DNA of 64,000 bases from Candidatus Muiribacterium halophilum (lineage in GTDB: Bacteria; Muiribacteriota; Muiribacteriia; Muiribacteriales; Muiribacteriaceae). The stretch covers positions 18,953 to 82,952 of the forward strand of contig JALOAD010000010.1 in the NCBI GenBank assembly GCA_023228995.1, written 5' to 3'. Position numbers and translations under genes: made by a program. Under the pieces are notes generated by a model. It did not search any database and was not told the origin of the DNA. It saw only the letters and a list, made by a program, of their open reading frames with translations. Positions 52,143 through 61,643 of this stretch are shown piece by piece (position 1 is the first letter of the stretch; the number at the start of each line of letters is the position of its first letter).

Positions 52143-52877
52143 ATGGCAATTGTATCAATGAAACATTTACTAGAAGCAGGTGTTCATTTTGGACATCAAA
52201 CAAAAAGATGGAATCCTAAAATGAAGGATTATATCTTCACTGAAAGAAACGGTATTCATATCATCGATCTTCAGAAAACTTTAAAACTAACAAAAAATGC
52301 TTATAATTTTGTTAGAAATCTAGCAGCTAATGGTGGAACAGTTCTTTTTGTTGGAACTAAAAAACAGGCTCAAGAAGCTGTTAAATTTGAAGCAGAAAGA
52401 TGTGGAATGTTTTATATCAATCACAGATGGCTTGGTGGAACTTTAACTAATTTTGGAGTAATACAGACTAGAATTGCTAGACTTAAAGATATATACAGAA
52501 TGATGGAAGATGGAACAATTGAAAAATATACTAAAAAAGAAAGAGTTAAAATTGGAAAAGAAAAAGAAAGACTTGAAAAATTTCTTGGTGGGATTAAAGA
52601 TATGGACAGATTACCAGATTGTATGTTCATAGTTGATATAAAAAGAGAAGAAATTGCTTTTCTTGAAGCTAGAAAACTTGGAATACCTGTTGTTGCAATC
52701 GTTGACACAAATGTTGATCCTGAGCATGTTGATGTGCCAATTCCTGGAAACGATGATGCAATAAGAGCTATTAAATTGTTCTCTTCAATAGCTGCAAATG
52801 CTGTTTTGGAAGCAAATCAGAGTGTTGATTCAGATGATAATGACGAAAATGAAGATTCTAAATCAGAAGAAAATTAA
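52143..52877 (+). CDS. rpsB: 30S ribosomal protein S2
   Basis: The 244-residue protein [27 protein letters not shown] is a canonical bacterial S2 with [41 protein letters not shown] and [31 protein letters not shown]. It ends in an acidic tail ([16 protein letters not shown]). The ATG at 52143 follows GGAGG by 4 bases; the open frame upstream is leader. First gene of the classical rpsB-tsf-pyrH-frr cluster. Confidence 0.98.
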   Translation: MAIVSMKHLLEAGVHFGHQTKRWNPKMKDYIFTERNGIHIIDLQKTLKLTKNAYNFVRNLAANGGTVLFVGTKKQAQEAVKFEAERCGMFYINHRWLGGTLTNFGVIQTRIARLKDIYRMMEDGTIEKYTKKERVKIGKEKERLEKFLGGIKDMDRLPDCMFIVDIKREEIAFLEARKLGIPVVAIVDTNVDPEHVDVPIPGNDDAIRAIKLFSSIAANAVLEANQSVDSDDNDENEDSKSEEN

Positions 52878-52892
52878 TTGGAGGCAAATTAT

Positions 52893-53492
52893 ATGGCTAT
52901 ATCCGCAAGTATGGTAAAAGATTTAAGAGAATCAACTGGTGTTGGAATGATGGATTGTAAAAATGCTTTGAAAGAAACTAATGGTGATTTTGAAAAAGCT
53001 GTTGAATATCTTAGAAAAAAAGGTCTTTCAAAAGCTGCTAAAAAAGCTGATAGAGATGCTTCGGAAGGATTTATCGGTTCTTATGTTCATCATAATGGCA
53101 AACTTGCTGTTCTTGTTGAAGTAAATTGTGAAACTGACTTTGTTGCAAAAACTGATGATTTTCAGGATCTTGTTAAAAATCTTTCAATGCATATTGCTGC
53201 TTCAAATCCTTTATATGTTAAATCTGAGGAAGTTCCAGCTGAAGTTATAGAAAAAGAAAAAGAAATAATTAAAGCACAGCTTGCTAAAGAAAATAAACCT
53301 GAAAATATAATTGAAAAAATAGTAGAAGGAAGAGTTAATAAGTATTTTTCTGAAAACTGTCTTTTACATCAAGTTTATGTTAAGGATGATAAAAAATCTA
53401 TTCAGGATATTGTTAATGAAAATATTAGTAAACTTGGAGAAAATATAGTTGTAAGAAGATTTGTAAGATTTGTGATTGGTGAAAACAAATAA
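52893..53492 (+). CDS. tsf: Translation elongation factor Ts
   Basis: EF-Ts recycles EF-Tu by exchanging GDP. The 199-residue protein has MVKDLRESTGVGMMDCKNAL (signature 1), DRDASEGFIGSYVHHNGK and LVEVNCETDFVAKTDDF (signature 2). It is of the short form, about 200 residues, with one core half-domain, as in Thermus and several other lineages, unlike the 280-residue form of E. coli. The ATG at 52893 follows GGAGGC by 7 bases. The next gene, pyrH, starts immediately after its stop. Confidence 0.97.
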   Translation: MAISASMVKDLRESTGVGMMDCKNALKETNGDFEKAVEYLRKKGLSKAAKKADRDASEGFIGSYVHHNGKLAVLVEVNCETDFVAKTDDFQDLVKNLSMHIAASNPLYVKSEEVPAEVIEKEKEIIKAQLAKENKPENIIEKIVEGRVNKYFSENCLLHQVYVKDDKKSIQDIVNENISKLGENIVVRRFVRFVIGENK

Positions 53493-54209
53493 ATGTTTAA
53501 AAGAATACTGCTTAAGTTAAGTGGTGAAGTTCTTGCGGGTTCTTCAAAACAAGGTATTGAAGAACCTGCTGTTATATTTGTAGCAAATCAGATTAAAAGT
53601 TTAAAAGATAAATTTCCTGAATTAGAGTTGGCAATTGTTATCGGTGGTGGTAATATTTTTAGAGGAAAGCAAAATCCTTATATTGAAAGGGTAAAAGCTG
53701 ATTATATAGGTTCTATGGGTACTGTTATAAATTCTATGGCTTTATCTTCTGCTCTTGAAAAAATTGAAATTGTAAATACAGTTATGACTCCTTTTAATCT
53801 TGATGTTTTTTCTTCAAAATATAATGCTTTTGAAGGTAGGAGAATTTTAGAAAGAGGAGAAATTGTAATTTTAGGAGGCGGAACAGGTCATCCTTTTTTT
53901 ACAACAGATACTAATGCTGCACTAAGAGCAAGTGAACTTCAATGTGATCTTATTATAAAAGCTACAAAAGTTGATGGCTTATATGATAAAGATCCAAATA
54001 AATACAGTGATGCAGTTTTTATTGAAGAAATAACTTTTGATGAAGTAATTAAAAAAGATCTTCAAGTAATGGATATAACAGCATTTACTCTTTGTCGTGA
54101 GAATAATATACCTATTTTTATATGTAATTTAACTAGAGAAGGACAAATGCTTGAATTTCTTGAAGGAAAAAAAACAGGAAGTATTGTAATTGGAGGAAAA
54201 AATGATTAA
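53493..54209 (+). CDS. pyrH: Uridylate kinase
   Basis: PyrH phosphorylates UMP to UDP and is typical of bacteria. The 238-residue protein shows RILLKLSGEVLAG, IVIGGGNIFRG, DYIGSMGTVINSMAL, ILGGGTGHPFFTTDTNAALRA and KVDGLYDKDP, the complete amino-acid-kinase-family set for UMP kinase. The start ATG directly abuts the tsf stop with no strong Shine-Dalgarno, suggesting translational coupling. It overlaps frr by 8 bases. Confidence 0.97.
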   Translation: MFKRILLKLSGEVLAGSSKQGIEEPAVIFVANQIKSLKDKFPELELAIVIGGGNIFRGKQNPYIERVKADYIGSMGTVINSMALSSALEKIEIVNTVMTPFNLDVFSSKYNAFEGRRILERGEIVILGGGTGHPFFTTDTNAALRASELQCDLIIKATKVDGLYDKDPNKYSDAVFIEEITFDEVIKKDLQVMDITAFTLCRENNIPIFICNLTREGQMLEFLEGKKTGSIVIGGKND

Positions 54210-54759
54210 TGCTATATATAAAGATACAAAAGATAATATGCAAAAATCGATTGAAAATGTTCAAAAAGAATATTCTTTATTAAGGACAGGAAGAGCGAAT
54301 CCTCAACTTTTAGATAGAATAAGAGTTGATTATTATGGTGCGCCTACTCCTTTGAATCAGCTTGCAAGTATTGGTTCTCCTGAACCAAGAATGCTTATGA
54401 TAACTCCTTATGACAAGTCTGTTATTGCTGCTGTAGAAAAAGCAATTCTTGCATCAGAACTTGGAATTACTCCAAATAATGATGGTAATGTTATAAGACT
54501 TAGTTTTCCACAACTTACTGAAGAAAGAAGAAAAGATCTTGTTAAAATTGTAAAAAAGAGAGAAGAAGAAACTAAAGTTGCAATTAGAAATATTAGAAGA
54601 GATAAAATGGATGAGCTTAAAGAAATTCAAAAATCAGGAGATATTACTGAAGATGAATTAAAAAAAGCTCAAGTTGAAATTCAGAAAATTACTGATGAAT
54701 ATGTAGAAAAAGCTTCTAAAGCTGCAAAAGCTAAAGAAGAAGATATTATGAAAGTTTAA
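54202..54759 (+). CDS. frr: Ribosome recycling factor
   Basis: RRF splits post-termination ribosomes with EF-G. The 185-residue protein has ENVQKEYSLLRTGRANPQLLDRI, VDYYGAPTPLNQLASI, LMITPYDKSVIAAVEKAI, SELGITPNNDGNVIRL and LTEERRKDLVKIVKK, all typical. The ATG at 54202 follows GGAGG at 54192-54196; an upstream TTG would start on this site. Standard cluster position after pyrH. Confidence 0.97.
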   Translation: MINAIYKDTKDNMQKSIENVQKEYSLLRTGRANPQLLDRIRVDYYGAPTPLNQLASIGSPEPRMLMITPYDKSVIAAVEKAILASELGITPNNDGNVIRLSFPQLTEERRKDLVKIVKKREEETKVAIRNIRRDKMDELKEIQKSGDITEDELKKAQVEIQKITDEYVEKASKAAKAKEEDIMKV

Positions 54760-54771
54760 GTAAATAAAAAA

Positions 54772-55470
54772 ATGACTGAAATTAAAATACCAACCCATAT
54801 AGCCGTTATCATGGATGGTAACGGCAGATGGGCTAAATCTCGAAAACTTCCAAGAATATTCGGACACAGACAAGGTGTAAAAAAAGTCAGGCAAGTTTGT
54901 GAATTTTGTTTAAAATATAATGTAAAGTATATTACACTTTATGCTTTTTCCACCGAAAATTGGAAAAGACCTTTAACCGAGATAAATGGCCTTATGAAAA
55001 TATTTAGAGAATTTCTTGGAAGAGAAGCAAGAAATCTTATTGAAAAAGGAATTAGACTTGTTGTTTCTGGTAGATATGAGAAATTTCCTGAAGATATTGT
55101 AAGTCAAATTGATGAATTGATGATTATGTCGTCTAAAAACACAGAATTAATACTTAATGTTGCTTTAAATTATGGTGGTAGAACTGAAATTCTTGATTCT
55201 ATAAATAAAATTCTTTTAGAATATTCTGATAAAGTTGAAATAACAGAAGAACTTATTTCAAAAAATTTATATAATTCTTTTATACCTGAGCCTGATCTTA
55301 TAATTCGTACGAGTGGAGAAAAAAGAATAAGTAATTTTTTAATATGGCAAGCAGCTTATTCTGAGTTTTATTTTACCGATGTATTATGGCCTGATTTTTC
55401 AGAAGAAGAATTCTTATATGCAATTAAAGAATTTAACAATCGAGATAGACGATATGGTGGTGTAAAGTGA
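54772..55470 (+). CDS. uppS: Isoprenyl (undecaprenyl) diphosphate synthase
   Basis: This cis-prenyltransferase makes the C55 lipid carrier for peptidoglycan. The 232-residue protein carries HIAVIMDGNGRWAKSRKLPRIFGH (catalytic Asp in the P-loop), YITLYAFSTENWKRP, LNVALNYGGRTEI and the C-terminal PDLIIRTSGEKRISNFLIWQAAYSEFYFTDVLWPDF. All motifs are intact. It starts 12 bases after frr and overlaps cdsA by 4 bases. Confidence 0.97.
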   Translation: MTEIKIPTHIAVIMDGNGRWAKSRKLPRIFGHRQGVKKVRQVCEFCLKYNVKYITLYAFSTENWKRPLTEINGLMKIFREFLGREARNLIEKGIRLVVSGRYEKFPEDIVSQIDELMIMSSKNTELILNVALNYGGRTEILDSINKILLEYSDKVEITEELISKNLYNSFIPEPDLIIRTSGEKRISNFLIWQAAYSEFYFTDVLWPDFSEEEFLYAIKEFNNRDRRYGGVK

Positions 55471-56228
55471 TTAAAAGGATTTTAAGTGGATTAGTTATGA
55501 TATGTTTGGCTATTTTGTTTTTTAATTATGCTGATAAAAATATTTCAAAAATTATATTTTTAATACTTTCAATTTTAAGTGTTATTGAATTTGGAAGAAT
55601 TCTAAAAATAGGTAAAGCTGAAAATATTGTTATGATTTTTTCAGCTTTATTTGTTTTTCTTTATGAAGATTTTTCTTTAGAAAAAAAAGTTCTTATTGTT
55701 ATATTGTTTGATCTAATTTTGTTTTTTTCGTGGAGAATATTTAAAGACAAAATAGATAGTAAATTCATTGAATATACTGCGATAACAATGTTTTTTGGAA
55801 TAATACCCTTTTATATAATGTATATTATATTTAATACTAATAAACTTAGTCTTTTATATGTTATGTTGCTTGTATGGATATATGATATGGCTGCATATTT
55901 TACAGGAATTACATTAGGCAAAAATAAACTTGTTCCTAATATAAGTCCTAAGAAAAGTTGGGAAGGACTTATTGGTGCTACAATCGCTGTATTTGCTTTT
56001 TCATTTATATATTACTATAATGATTTATTTATAGCGAGAGATATAATATTGCTGGCTTTTTTAGTGGTATTTCTTGCTCCAATAGGAGATTTAACTGTTT
56101 CGCTATTAAAAAGAAATAATTTAATTAAAGATAGTGGAAATATTATACCTGGTCATGGTGGTGTTTTAGATAGAATGGATAGTTTTATATTTCTTGTTCC
56201 AATAATATTTTATATAGGAGTTTTATAA
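55467..56228 (+). CDS. cdsA: Phosphatidate cytidylyltransferase
   Basis: CdsA makes CDP-diacylglycerol from phosphatidate and CTP in the inner membrane. The 253-residue protein has six or more TM helices and the signature SPKKSWEGLIGATIAV plus DLTVSLLKRNNLIKDSGNIIPGHGGVLDRMDSF, including the catalytic Asp residues. The start is GTG overlapping the uppS stop as GTGA. One-base overlap (TAATG) with rseP. Confidence 0.95.
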   Translation: MIKRILSGLVMICLAILFFNYADKNISKIIFLILSILSVIEFGRILKIGKAENIVMIFSALFVFLYEDFSLEKKVLIVILFDLILFFSWRIFKDKIDSKFIEYTAITMFFGIIPFYIMYIIFNTNKLSLLYVMLLVWIYDMAAYFTGITLGKNKLVPNISPKKSWEGLIGATIAVFAFSFIYYYNDLFIARDIILLAFLVVFLAPIGDLTVSLLKRNNLIKDSGNIIPGHGGVLDRMDSFIFLVPIIFYIGVL

Positions 56229-57562
56229 TGTTAATGACTTTAGTTTCTTTTTTATTTGTAATATTTGTCATTGTGCTTGTTCATGAGTTTGGTCACTTTA
56301 CTGTGGCTAAATTATCAGGAATTAAAGTTAATGAATTTTCAGTTGGATTTGGTCCAAAATTATTTTCCAAAAAAAAAGGTGAAACTCTTTATGTAATAAG
56401 AGGAATTCCACTTGGCGGATTTGTAGATCTTTATGGTATGGAAGAAGATAGTGTATCACTTGATTCTAAAGATTGGGATAAAAGTTTTGTATCTAAAAAA
56501 CCCTTACCTAGATTTTTAACTTTAATTGCTGGTTCATTTATGAATTTTGTACTTGCATTTTTTATTTTTTTTATAGTAGGAATGACAGCTGGTACAGTTG
56601 AACCTTTGTATATTGAAAAACCAGTAATATTTGTTGCAGAGCTGAATACTGATGTGCCAACAGCTTATTCAATTGGATTTAGAACTGGTGATATAATTAG
56701 TTTTGTTAATGGCGAGAAAATAGAAAAATTTAAACAACTTCCTTCTAAACTTGAAAATATTAAAGCTGAGATAAAAGTTAATTTAATAAGAAATGGTAAT
56801 AGTATAAATATTATTATTCCACAAAATAGTATAAAACATCTGAGTAAATTTGGAATATATCAGTCTACTGAACCTGTAATCGGTGAAATCGCAAATGGTC
56901 AGGAAGCAGACAATAAAGGTCTTCTTAAAGGTGATAGAATAGTCAAAATAGAAGATAAAGATATATATTCATGGGAACAAGCAGCGATTTTAATACATAA
57001 ATCGCTTGATACAGAGCTAGATATAAGTATTAAAAGAGGTGAAAAATTATTACAATTTGAAGTTACACCAAGAGATCTTTTAAATAATGGAAATGGACTT
57101 CTTGGTATAAGTGCTAGCATGAGATTTAGTGGTAAAATGGGTTTTATTAAAGCTTTAAAACATGCTGGGTTTTCTGTTGTTGCAATTACAAAAGTAATGT
57201 ATGAAATGATAGTAAAACTAGTAACTGGTTCTGTTTCGGTGAAAAATTTACAGGGTCCGGTTGGTATGGCTTCTATAATTGGTGATAGGGCAGAAGAAGG
57301 TTTAACATGGTTATTTTTTACAATGGCTTATATTAGTATAAACATTGGTTTTCTTAATCTTCTTCCTTATCCAGCTCTTGATGGTGGAAGACTTTTATTT
57401 ATTGTAATAGAATTTATAGGTTCAAGTTTTACAGGAAGAAAAGTGAAAATATCCTCTAAAGTTGAAGAAATAATACATTATGCTGGACTTGTATCGCTTA
57501 TTCTTCTTATACTAGTTGTTACATACAGAGATATACTAAGAATATTCAATATAGGTGGTTGA
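56228..57562 (+). CDS. rseP: RseP-type site-2 intramembrane metalloprotease
   Basis: The 444-residue membrane protease has the zinc-binding VHEFGHF near the N-terminus. Two PDZ domains occupy roughly residues 130-290 (SIGFRTGDIISFVNGEKIEKF and NKGLLKGDRIVKIEDKDIYSW). The third zinc ligand is in the C-terminal NLLPYPALDGGRLLF. Four TM segments are predicted. RseP enzymes cleave anti-sigma factors and signal-peptide remnants. Its place between cdsA and proS is the standard one; two PDZ domains are usual in diderm RseP. Confidence 0.95.
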   Translation: MLMTLVSFLFVIFVIVLVHEFGHFTVAKLSGIKVNEFSVGFGPKLFSKKKGETLYVIRGIPLGGFVDLYGMEEDSVSLDSKDWDKSFVSKKPLPRFLTLIAGSFMNFVLAFFIFFIVGMTAGTVEPLYIEKPVIFVAELNTDVPTAYSIGFRTGDIISFVNGEKIEKFKQLPSKLENIKAEIKVNLIRNGNSINIIIPQNSIKHLSKFGIYQSTEPVIGEIANGQEADNKGLLKGDRIVKIEDKDIYSWEQAAILIHKSLDTELDISIKRGEKLLQFEVTPRDLLNNGNGLLGISASMRFSGKMGFIKALKHAGFSVVAITKVMYEMIVKLVTGSVSVKNLQGPVGMASIIGDRAEEGLTWLFFTMAYISINIGFLNLLPYPALDGGRLLFIVIEFIGSSFTGRKVKISSKVEEIIHYAGLVSLILLILVVTYRDILRIFNIGG

Positions 57563-57563
57563 T

Positions 57564-59267
57564 ATGAGATTATCAAATTATATAGTTAATACAAGTAAAG
57601 AAATTCCAAAAGAAGCAGAGATTGCAAGTCATCAACTCATGCTTAGAGCTGGTATGATAGATAAACTTACAGCAGGTGTATATACTTTTCTTCCACTTGG
57701 TCTTAAAGTTTTGAGAAAAATTGAAAAAATAATTCGTGAAGAACTTGATAGAATAGGTGCTTTAGAATGTCTTATGCCTGTCATCCAGCCAAAAGAACTA
57801 TGGGAACAGAGTGGTAGATGGGAAAAAATGAATGATTTAATGTTTAGGCTTAAAGATAAAAATGAAAGAGAATACTGTCTTGGACCAACTCATGAAGAAG
57901 TTATAACTGATCTTTTTACAAGAATTGTTAAATCTTATAAAGATTTACCAGTATCATTGTATCAGATTCAGCTTAAATACAGAGATGAGATAAGGCCTCG
58001 TTTTGGAGTTATGAGAGCTAGAGAATTTGTTATGAAAGATGCTTATTCATTCCATAAAGATAAAAAATGTCTTCAAAAAACTTATGATGATTTTTATAAA
58101 GCATATACAAGAATATTTGAAAGACTTGGTCTTAAATTCAGAGTTGTTGAAGCTGATAGTGGAAATATTGGCGGAGATTCATCTCATGAATTTATGGTTC
58201 TTGCTCAAACTGGTGAGGATGATATTATTTATTGTGAAAATTGTAATTATGCTTCAAATGTTGAAAAAGCTAAGGGAAGATTTGCTTTATATGATAATTC
58301 TGAATTTGATTTAGATGAAAAAAAAGAAATATTTACACCTAATGTAAAAACTATTGAAGATATGGAAGTTTTTTTTAAAAGATCAAATAAAAATTTTATA
58401 AAATGCGTTTTATATAAAAATGAAAAAAGTGAATTTTTCATTTGTCTTATAAGAGGTGATTTAGAAATAAATGAAGTGAAATTAGCTCATATTATATCTG
58501 GAGAGTTTGCTATAGCTTCAGAAGAAGATCTTATAAACCTTGCAGGTATAGGCAAAGGTTCTCTTGGACCTATTGGTATAGATTCAAAAGTAAATATAAT
58601 TGCCGATATTTCAATAAAAAATACAAAAAATATGATAACTGGTGCTAATAAAAAAGATACTCATATTCAAGGTATAAGTTCTGATGATATTAATATTAAA
58701 AAATATTATGATATACATAAGGTAGATTCTACTTTTAAATGTTCTAAATGTGGTGAAAATTTAAAAATAGAGCGTGGTATTGAGGTAGGGCATATTTTTC
58801 AGCTTGAAGATAAATATTCGAAAGCTTCAAAAGCATGTTTTACTGGAGAAAGTGGTAAAGAACTGTTTGTTATGATGGGTTGTTATGGAATTGGTGTTAC
58901 AAGAATAATCGGTGCTGCAATCGAGCAGAATTATGATGATAATGGTATAAAATGGTCTTTAGCACTTGCGCCTTTTTTGGTCAATATAATACCAGTAGAT
59001 ATAAAAAAAGATGAAATTGTTCTTTTTTGTGATAAAATTTATAATGAATTATTAAATGCAAATATTGAATGTTGTTATGATGATAGAAATTTTAGAGCAG
59101 GATTTAAGTTTAAGGATTCTGACCTTATTGGTATTCCTTATAAATTAATAGTTGGAAATAAATTTCTTGAAAAGGGGATTATTGAGATAGAGGAAAGAAG
59201 TTCCAATAAAAAGTATGATGTTGACGCTAAGGAGATATTACCTTTTCTTAATGAAAGACTTAAATGA
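57564..59267 (+). CDS. proS: Prolyl-tRNA synthetase (bacterial type, with editing domain)
   Basis: The 567-residue protein starts MRLSNYIVNTSKEIPKEAEIASHQLMLRAGMIDKLTAGVYTFLPLG. Class II motif 2 lies in LKYRDEIRPRFGVMRAREFVMKDAYSFH, the INS editing domain spans about residues 225-390, and motif 3 is FVMMGCYGIGVTRII. The ATG at 57564 is preferred over a GTG three codons upstream, since GGTGG lies just before it. Overlap of the next start by ATGA. Confidence 0.97.
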   Translation: MRLSNYIVNTSKEIPKEAEIASHQLMLRAGMIDKLTAGVYTFLPLGLKVLRKIEKIIREELDRIGALECLMPVIQPKELWEQSGRWEKMNDLMFRLKDKNEREYCLGPTHEEVITDLFTRIVKSYKDLPVSLYQIQLKYRDEIRPRFGVMRAREFVMKDAYSFHKDKKCLQKTYDDFYKAYTRIFERLGLKFRVVEADSGNIGGDSSHEFMVLAQTGEDDIIYCENCNYASNVEKAKGRFALYDNSEFDLDEKKEIFTPNVKTIEDMEVFFKRSNKNFIKCVLYKNEKSEFFICLIRGDLEINEVKLAHIISGEFAIASEEDLINLAGIGKGSLGPIGIDSKVNIIADISIKNTKNMITGANKKDTHIQGISSDDINIKKYYDIHKVDSTFKCSKCGENLKIERGIEVGHIFQLEDKYSKASKACFTGESGKELFVMMGCYGIGVTRIIGAAIEQNYDDNGIKWSLALAPFLVNIIPVDIKKDEIVLFCDKIYNELLNANIECCYDDRNFRAGFKFKDSDLIGIPYKLIVGNKFLEKGIIEIEERSSNKKYDVDAKEILPFLNERLK

Positions 59268-59923
59268 AAAAAGTTATTTTAATTATAATTTTTATAATTT
59301 TCGTTATAAAGGATGGATTTTGTTTCCATCCTGTTTTTTTGCGTTATAATAATATTGAGAGTGTTATTACAAAGTATGGACTTGAAATATCTAATAATAT
59401 TAAAAAAGGTCAAAGTGCTAAAGCTTATCTTAAATATTCTACTACAAAAGACAAAGATGGAAATATAACAGCAAATATTTCTTTTGTACTTACTTCAGAT
59501 GGTAAAAAAATCGGTCCAATTAGTCAGGTTGTCAAGTATAATAAAGCTGGGAATTTTAAAATAGATGATGAGTTTAATGTTGAAGATAAAGGTATATATA
59601 TTGAAATACAGCATTTTTATATTCAATTTCCTGATTTTACACTTAAAAAGGATGATAAATGGGAAGAAGTTTCTTCAATATCTAATCTTGAAGGCGATAT
59701 AGTCAAATTAAATATTGTTAATATGTTAAAAAATATTGATTATAAAACAAAAATATGCGAAATAGTTAGTAAAGGAGAAGGTGAAGACAAGAAATATCAA
59801 TTTATTCGTAGAAATCAATTTGACTTTGATAAGGGAATTATAATAAAATCAGAAGTCAAAATTATGATAAAAAGTAAAGACGGTAACATTATATCCGATA
59901 TTAAATTAATAAATGTAAAATAA
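59264..59923 (+). CDS. Secreted protein of unknown function
   Basis: The 219-residue protein begins with a signal peptide (KKVILIIIFIIFVIKDGFCFHP); Cys20 gives a possible but poor lipobox. The mature part is beta-rich (AYLKYSTTKDKDGNITANISFVLTSDGKKIG, KGIYIEIQHFYIQFPDF, KGIIIKSEVKIMIKSKDGN) and may bind lipids or form a barrel-like layer. No known family recognised. Coupled to proS by ATGA, while etfB follows after 13 bases. Confidence 0.7.
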   Translation: MKKVILIIIFIIFVIKDGFCFHPVFLRYNNIESVITKYGLEISNNIKKGQSAKAYLKYSTTKDKDGNITANISFVLTSDGKKIGPISQVVKYNKAGNFKIDDEFNVEDKGIYIEIQHFYIQFPDFTLKKDDKWEEVSSISNLEGDIVKLNIVNMLKNIDYKTKICEIVSKGEGEDKKYQFIRRNQFDFDKGIIIKSEVKIMIKSKDGNIISDIKLINVK

Positions 59924-59936
59924 AACGGAGGATTAT

Positions 59937-60722
59937 ATGAAAATAATTGTAACTGTAAAACAGGTACCTAATACCAATGAGGTAAAATGGGACAGATCAA
60001 GAGGAACACTAAAAAGAGAAGGAGTTGATAGTATTATTAACCCTGAAGACAAATATGCTCTTGAAACTGCTTTGCAACTTAAAGAAAAAAAAGGTGCTGA
60101 AGTTATTGTTATTACAATGGGACCTCCTCAGGCAGAAGAAGCTTTAAGAGAAGTTTTTGCTATGGGTGCTGATAGAGCTATTCTTTTAAGCGATAGAGCT
60201 TTTGCAGGAGCTGATACTCTTGCTACATCCTATGCACTTGCGGCTGCAATTAAAAAAATTGGTGATTATGATTATATATTTGCAGGAAGACAGGCTATAG
60301 ATGGAGATACAGCTCAGGTTGGACCACAAATAGCTGGTTTTCTTGATATTCCTCAAATTACTTATGTAAAACATATTGAAGTTACAAAAGATGGATTGAA
60401 AATAAAAAAAGAAACAGATTTTGGTTATCAGATTATTGAAGCTAAAAAACCTGTTCTATTAACTTTTATTGATTCAAATGAACCAAGATACCCTTCAGTA
60501 AAAGGTATTTACGAAGCTTTTGAAAAAAACATAGAAATTATGACTAATGCAGAGCTTGAACTTAAACCATCAAGATTAGGTCTTGAAGGTTCTCCAACTA
60601 AAGTTAAAAAAGTTTTTAAACCTTCTCCAAAAGGAAAAGGTGAAATTGTTGATTGTGGTACTCCTAGAGAATTAGCAGCAACGATTGTTGATTTTATAAA
60701 AGATAAAAATGTTATCAGGTAG
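59937..60722 (+). CDS. etfB: Electron transfer flavoprotein beta subunit, without an adjacent alpha subunit
   Basis: The 261-residue protein has MKIIVTVKQVPNTNEVKWD, EDKYALETALQLKEKKGAEV, VITMGPPQAEEALREVFAMGADRAILL, FAGRQAIDGDTAQVGPQIAGFL and the C-terminal SPTKVKKVF segment. These are diagnostic for EtfB of the anaerobic, bifurcating-type branch. EtfB with EtfA carries electrons between acyl-CoA dehydrogenases or ferredoxin and NAD. The following gene is a regulator, so etfA must be elsewhere or lost. GGAGG precedes the ATG. Confidence 0.94.
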   Translation: MKIIVTVKQVPNTNEVKWDRSRGTLKREGVDSIINPEDKYALETALQLKEKKGAEVIVITMGPPQAEEALREVFAMGADRAILLSDRAFAGADTLATSYALAAAIKKIGDYDYIFAGRQAIDGDTAQVGPQIAGFLDIPQITYVKHIEVTKDGLKIKKETDFGYQIIEAKKPVLLTFIDSNEPRYPSVKGIYEAFEKNIEIMTNAELELKPSRLGLEGSPTKVKKVFKPSPKGKGEIVDCGTPRELAATIVDFIKDKNVIR

Positions 60723-60725
60723 GTA

Positions 60726-61643
60726 ATGTCTCTATTAATTGGAAAAAGTGAAAATATTAATAATATAAGACGACTAATAAAAAGGGCAGCTTTGTCAAAT
60801 GGGTTGCCTATTTTTATTTTTGGAGAATCAGGTACAGGCAAGGAATTAATTGCTCGTGAAATATGTAAAGAAGCTAATAAAAATATTTTTGTACCTGTAA
60901 ATTGCGGAGCAATACCTAGAGAACTTCTTGAATCAGAGCTTTTTGGATATGAAAAAGGTTCTTTTACAGGAGCTTCAAATAGTTATAAAGGTAAGATAAG
61001 AGAATCTCATAATGGAGTTTTATTTCTTGACGAAATTGGCGAGATGGAATGTTATCTTCAACCTAAATTATTAAGAGTATTGCAAGAAAGAGAAGTTATT
61101 CCAGTAGGTTCTTCAAAAAGTATAAAAGTAGATTTTTTACTTATATCTGCAACAAATCGTAATATTACAAAAATGGTAGAAAATGGAGATTTTCGAGAAG
61201 ATCTTTTTTATAGATTATATGGTATTAATATAAATATTTTACCTTTAAGAGATAGAAAAGAAGATATTTTGCCTTTATGTGAGTTTTTTCTTAAAAATTA
61301 TTCAAAAAAAAACAATAAACAAACTCTAAAATTAGGAAATAAATTAAAAGAATTAATAGTTAAATACAATTGGCCTGGTAATGTAAGACAATTACAGTCT
61401 TTTATTGAAAGAGAAGTTTTTTTTTCTGAACCTAATAATATTATTCTTGACCACATACCTGATTTTCTTGTTTTAAATAAAGCTGAAGAAAATACAGATT
61501 GGAATGTTTTTATTAATGAAAAAATACATATTAAAAAATGTCTTGAATTTGCTAATTGGAATATTCAAAAAAGTTCAAGATTACTTGGTTTATCAAGAGC
61601 AACTTTATATAGGAAAATAAAAGAGTATGAAATTAAAAAATAA
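60726..61643 (+). CDS. Sigma-54-dependent transcription activator without receiver domain (PspF-like layout)
   Basis: The 305-residue protein consists of an AAA+ domain (Walker A GESGTGKE at 33-40, the sigma-54-contacting loop GSFTGA at 78-83, Walker B GVLFLDEIGE, PLRDRKEDILPL) and a C-terminal Fis-type helix-turn-helix (NIQKSSRLLGLSRATLYRKIKEYEI). The contact loop is GSFTGA instead of GAFTGA, a known functional variant. There is no N-terminal receiver or sensor domain, so it must be controlled by a partner protein or its level. It starts 3 bases after etfB, which may be a regulatory or operon link. A 17-base overlap joins it to mltG. Confidence 0.92.
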   Translation: MSLLIGKSENINNIRRLIKRAALSNGLPIFIFGESGTGKELIAREICKEANKNIFVPVNCGAIPRELLESELFGYEKGSFTGASNSYKGKIRESHNGVLFLDEIGEMECYLQPKLLRVLQEREVIPVGSSKSIKVDFLLISATNRNITKMVENGDFREDLFYRLYGININILPLRDRKEDILPLCEFFLKNYSKKNNKQTLKLGNKLKELIVKYNWPGNVRQLQSFIEREVFFSEPNNIILDHIPDFLVLNKAEENTDWNVFINEKIHIKKCLEFANWNIQKSSRLLGLSRATLYRKIKEYEIKK

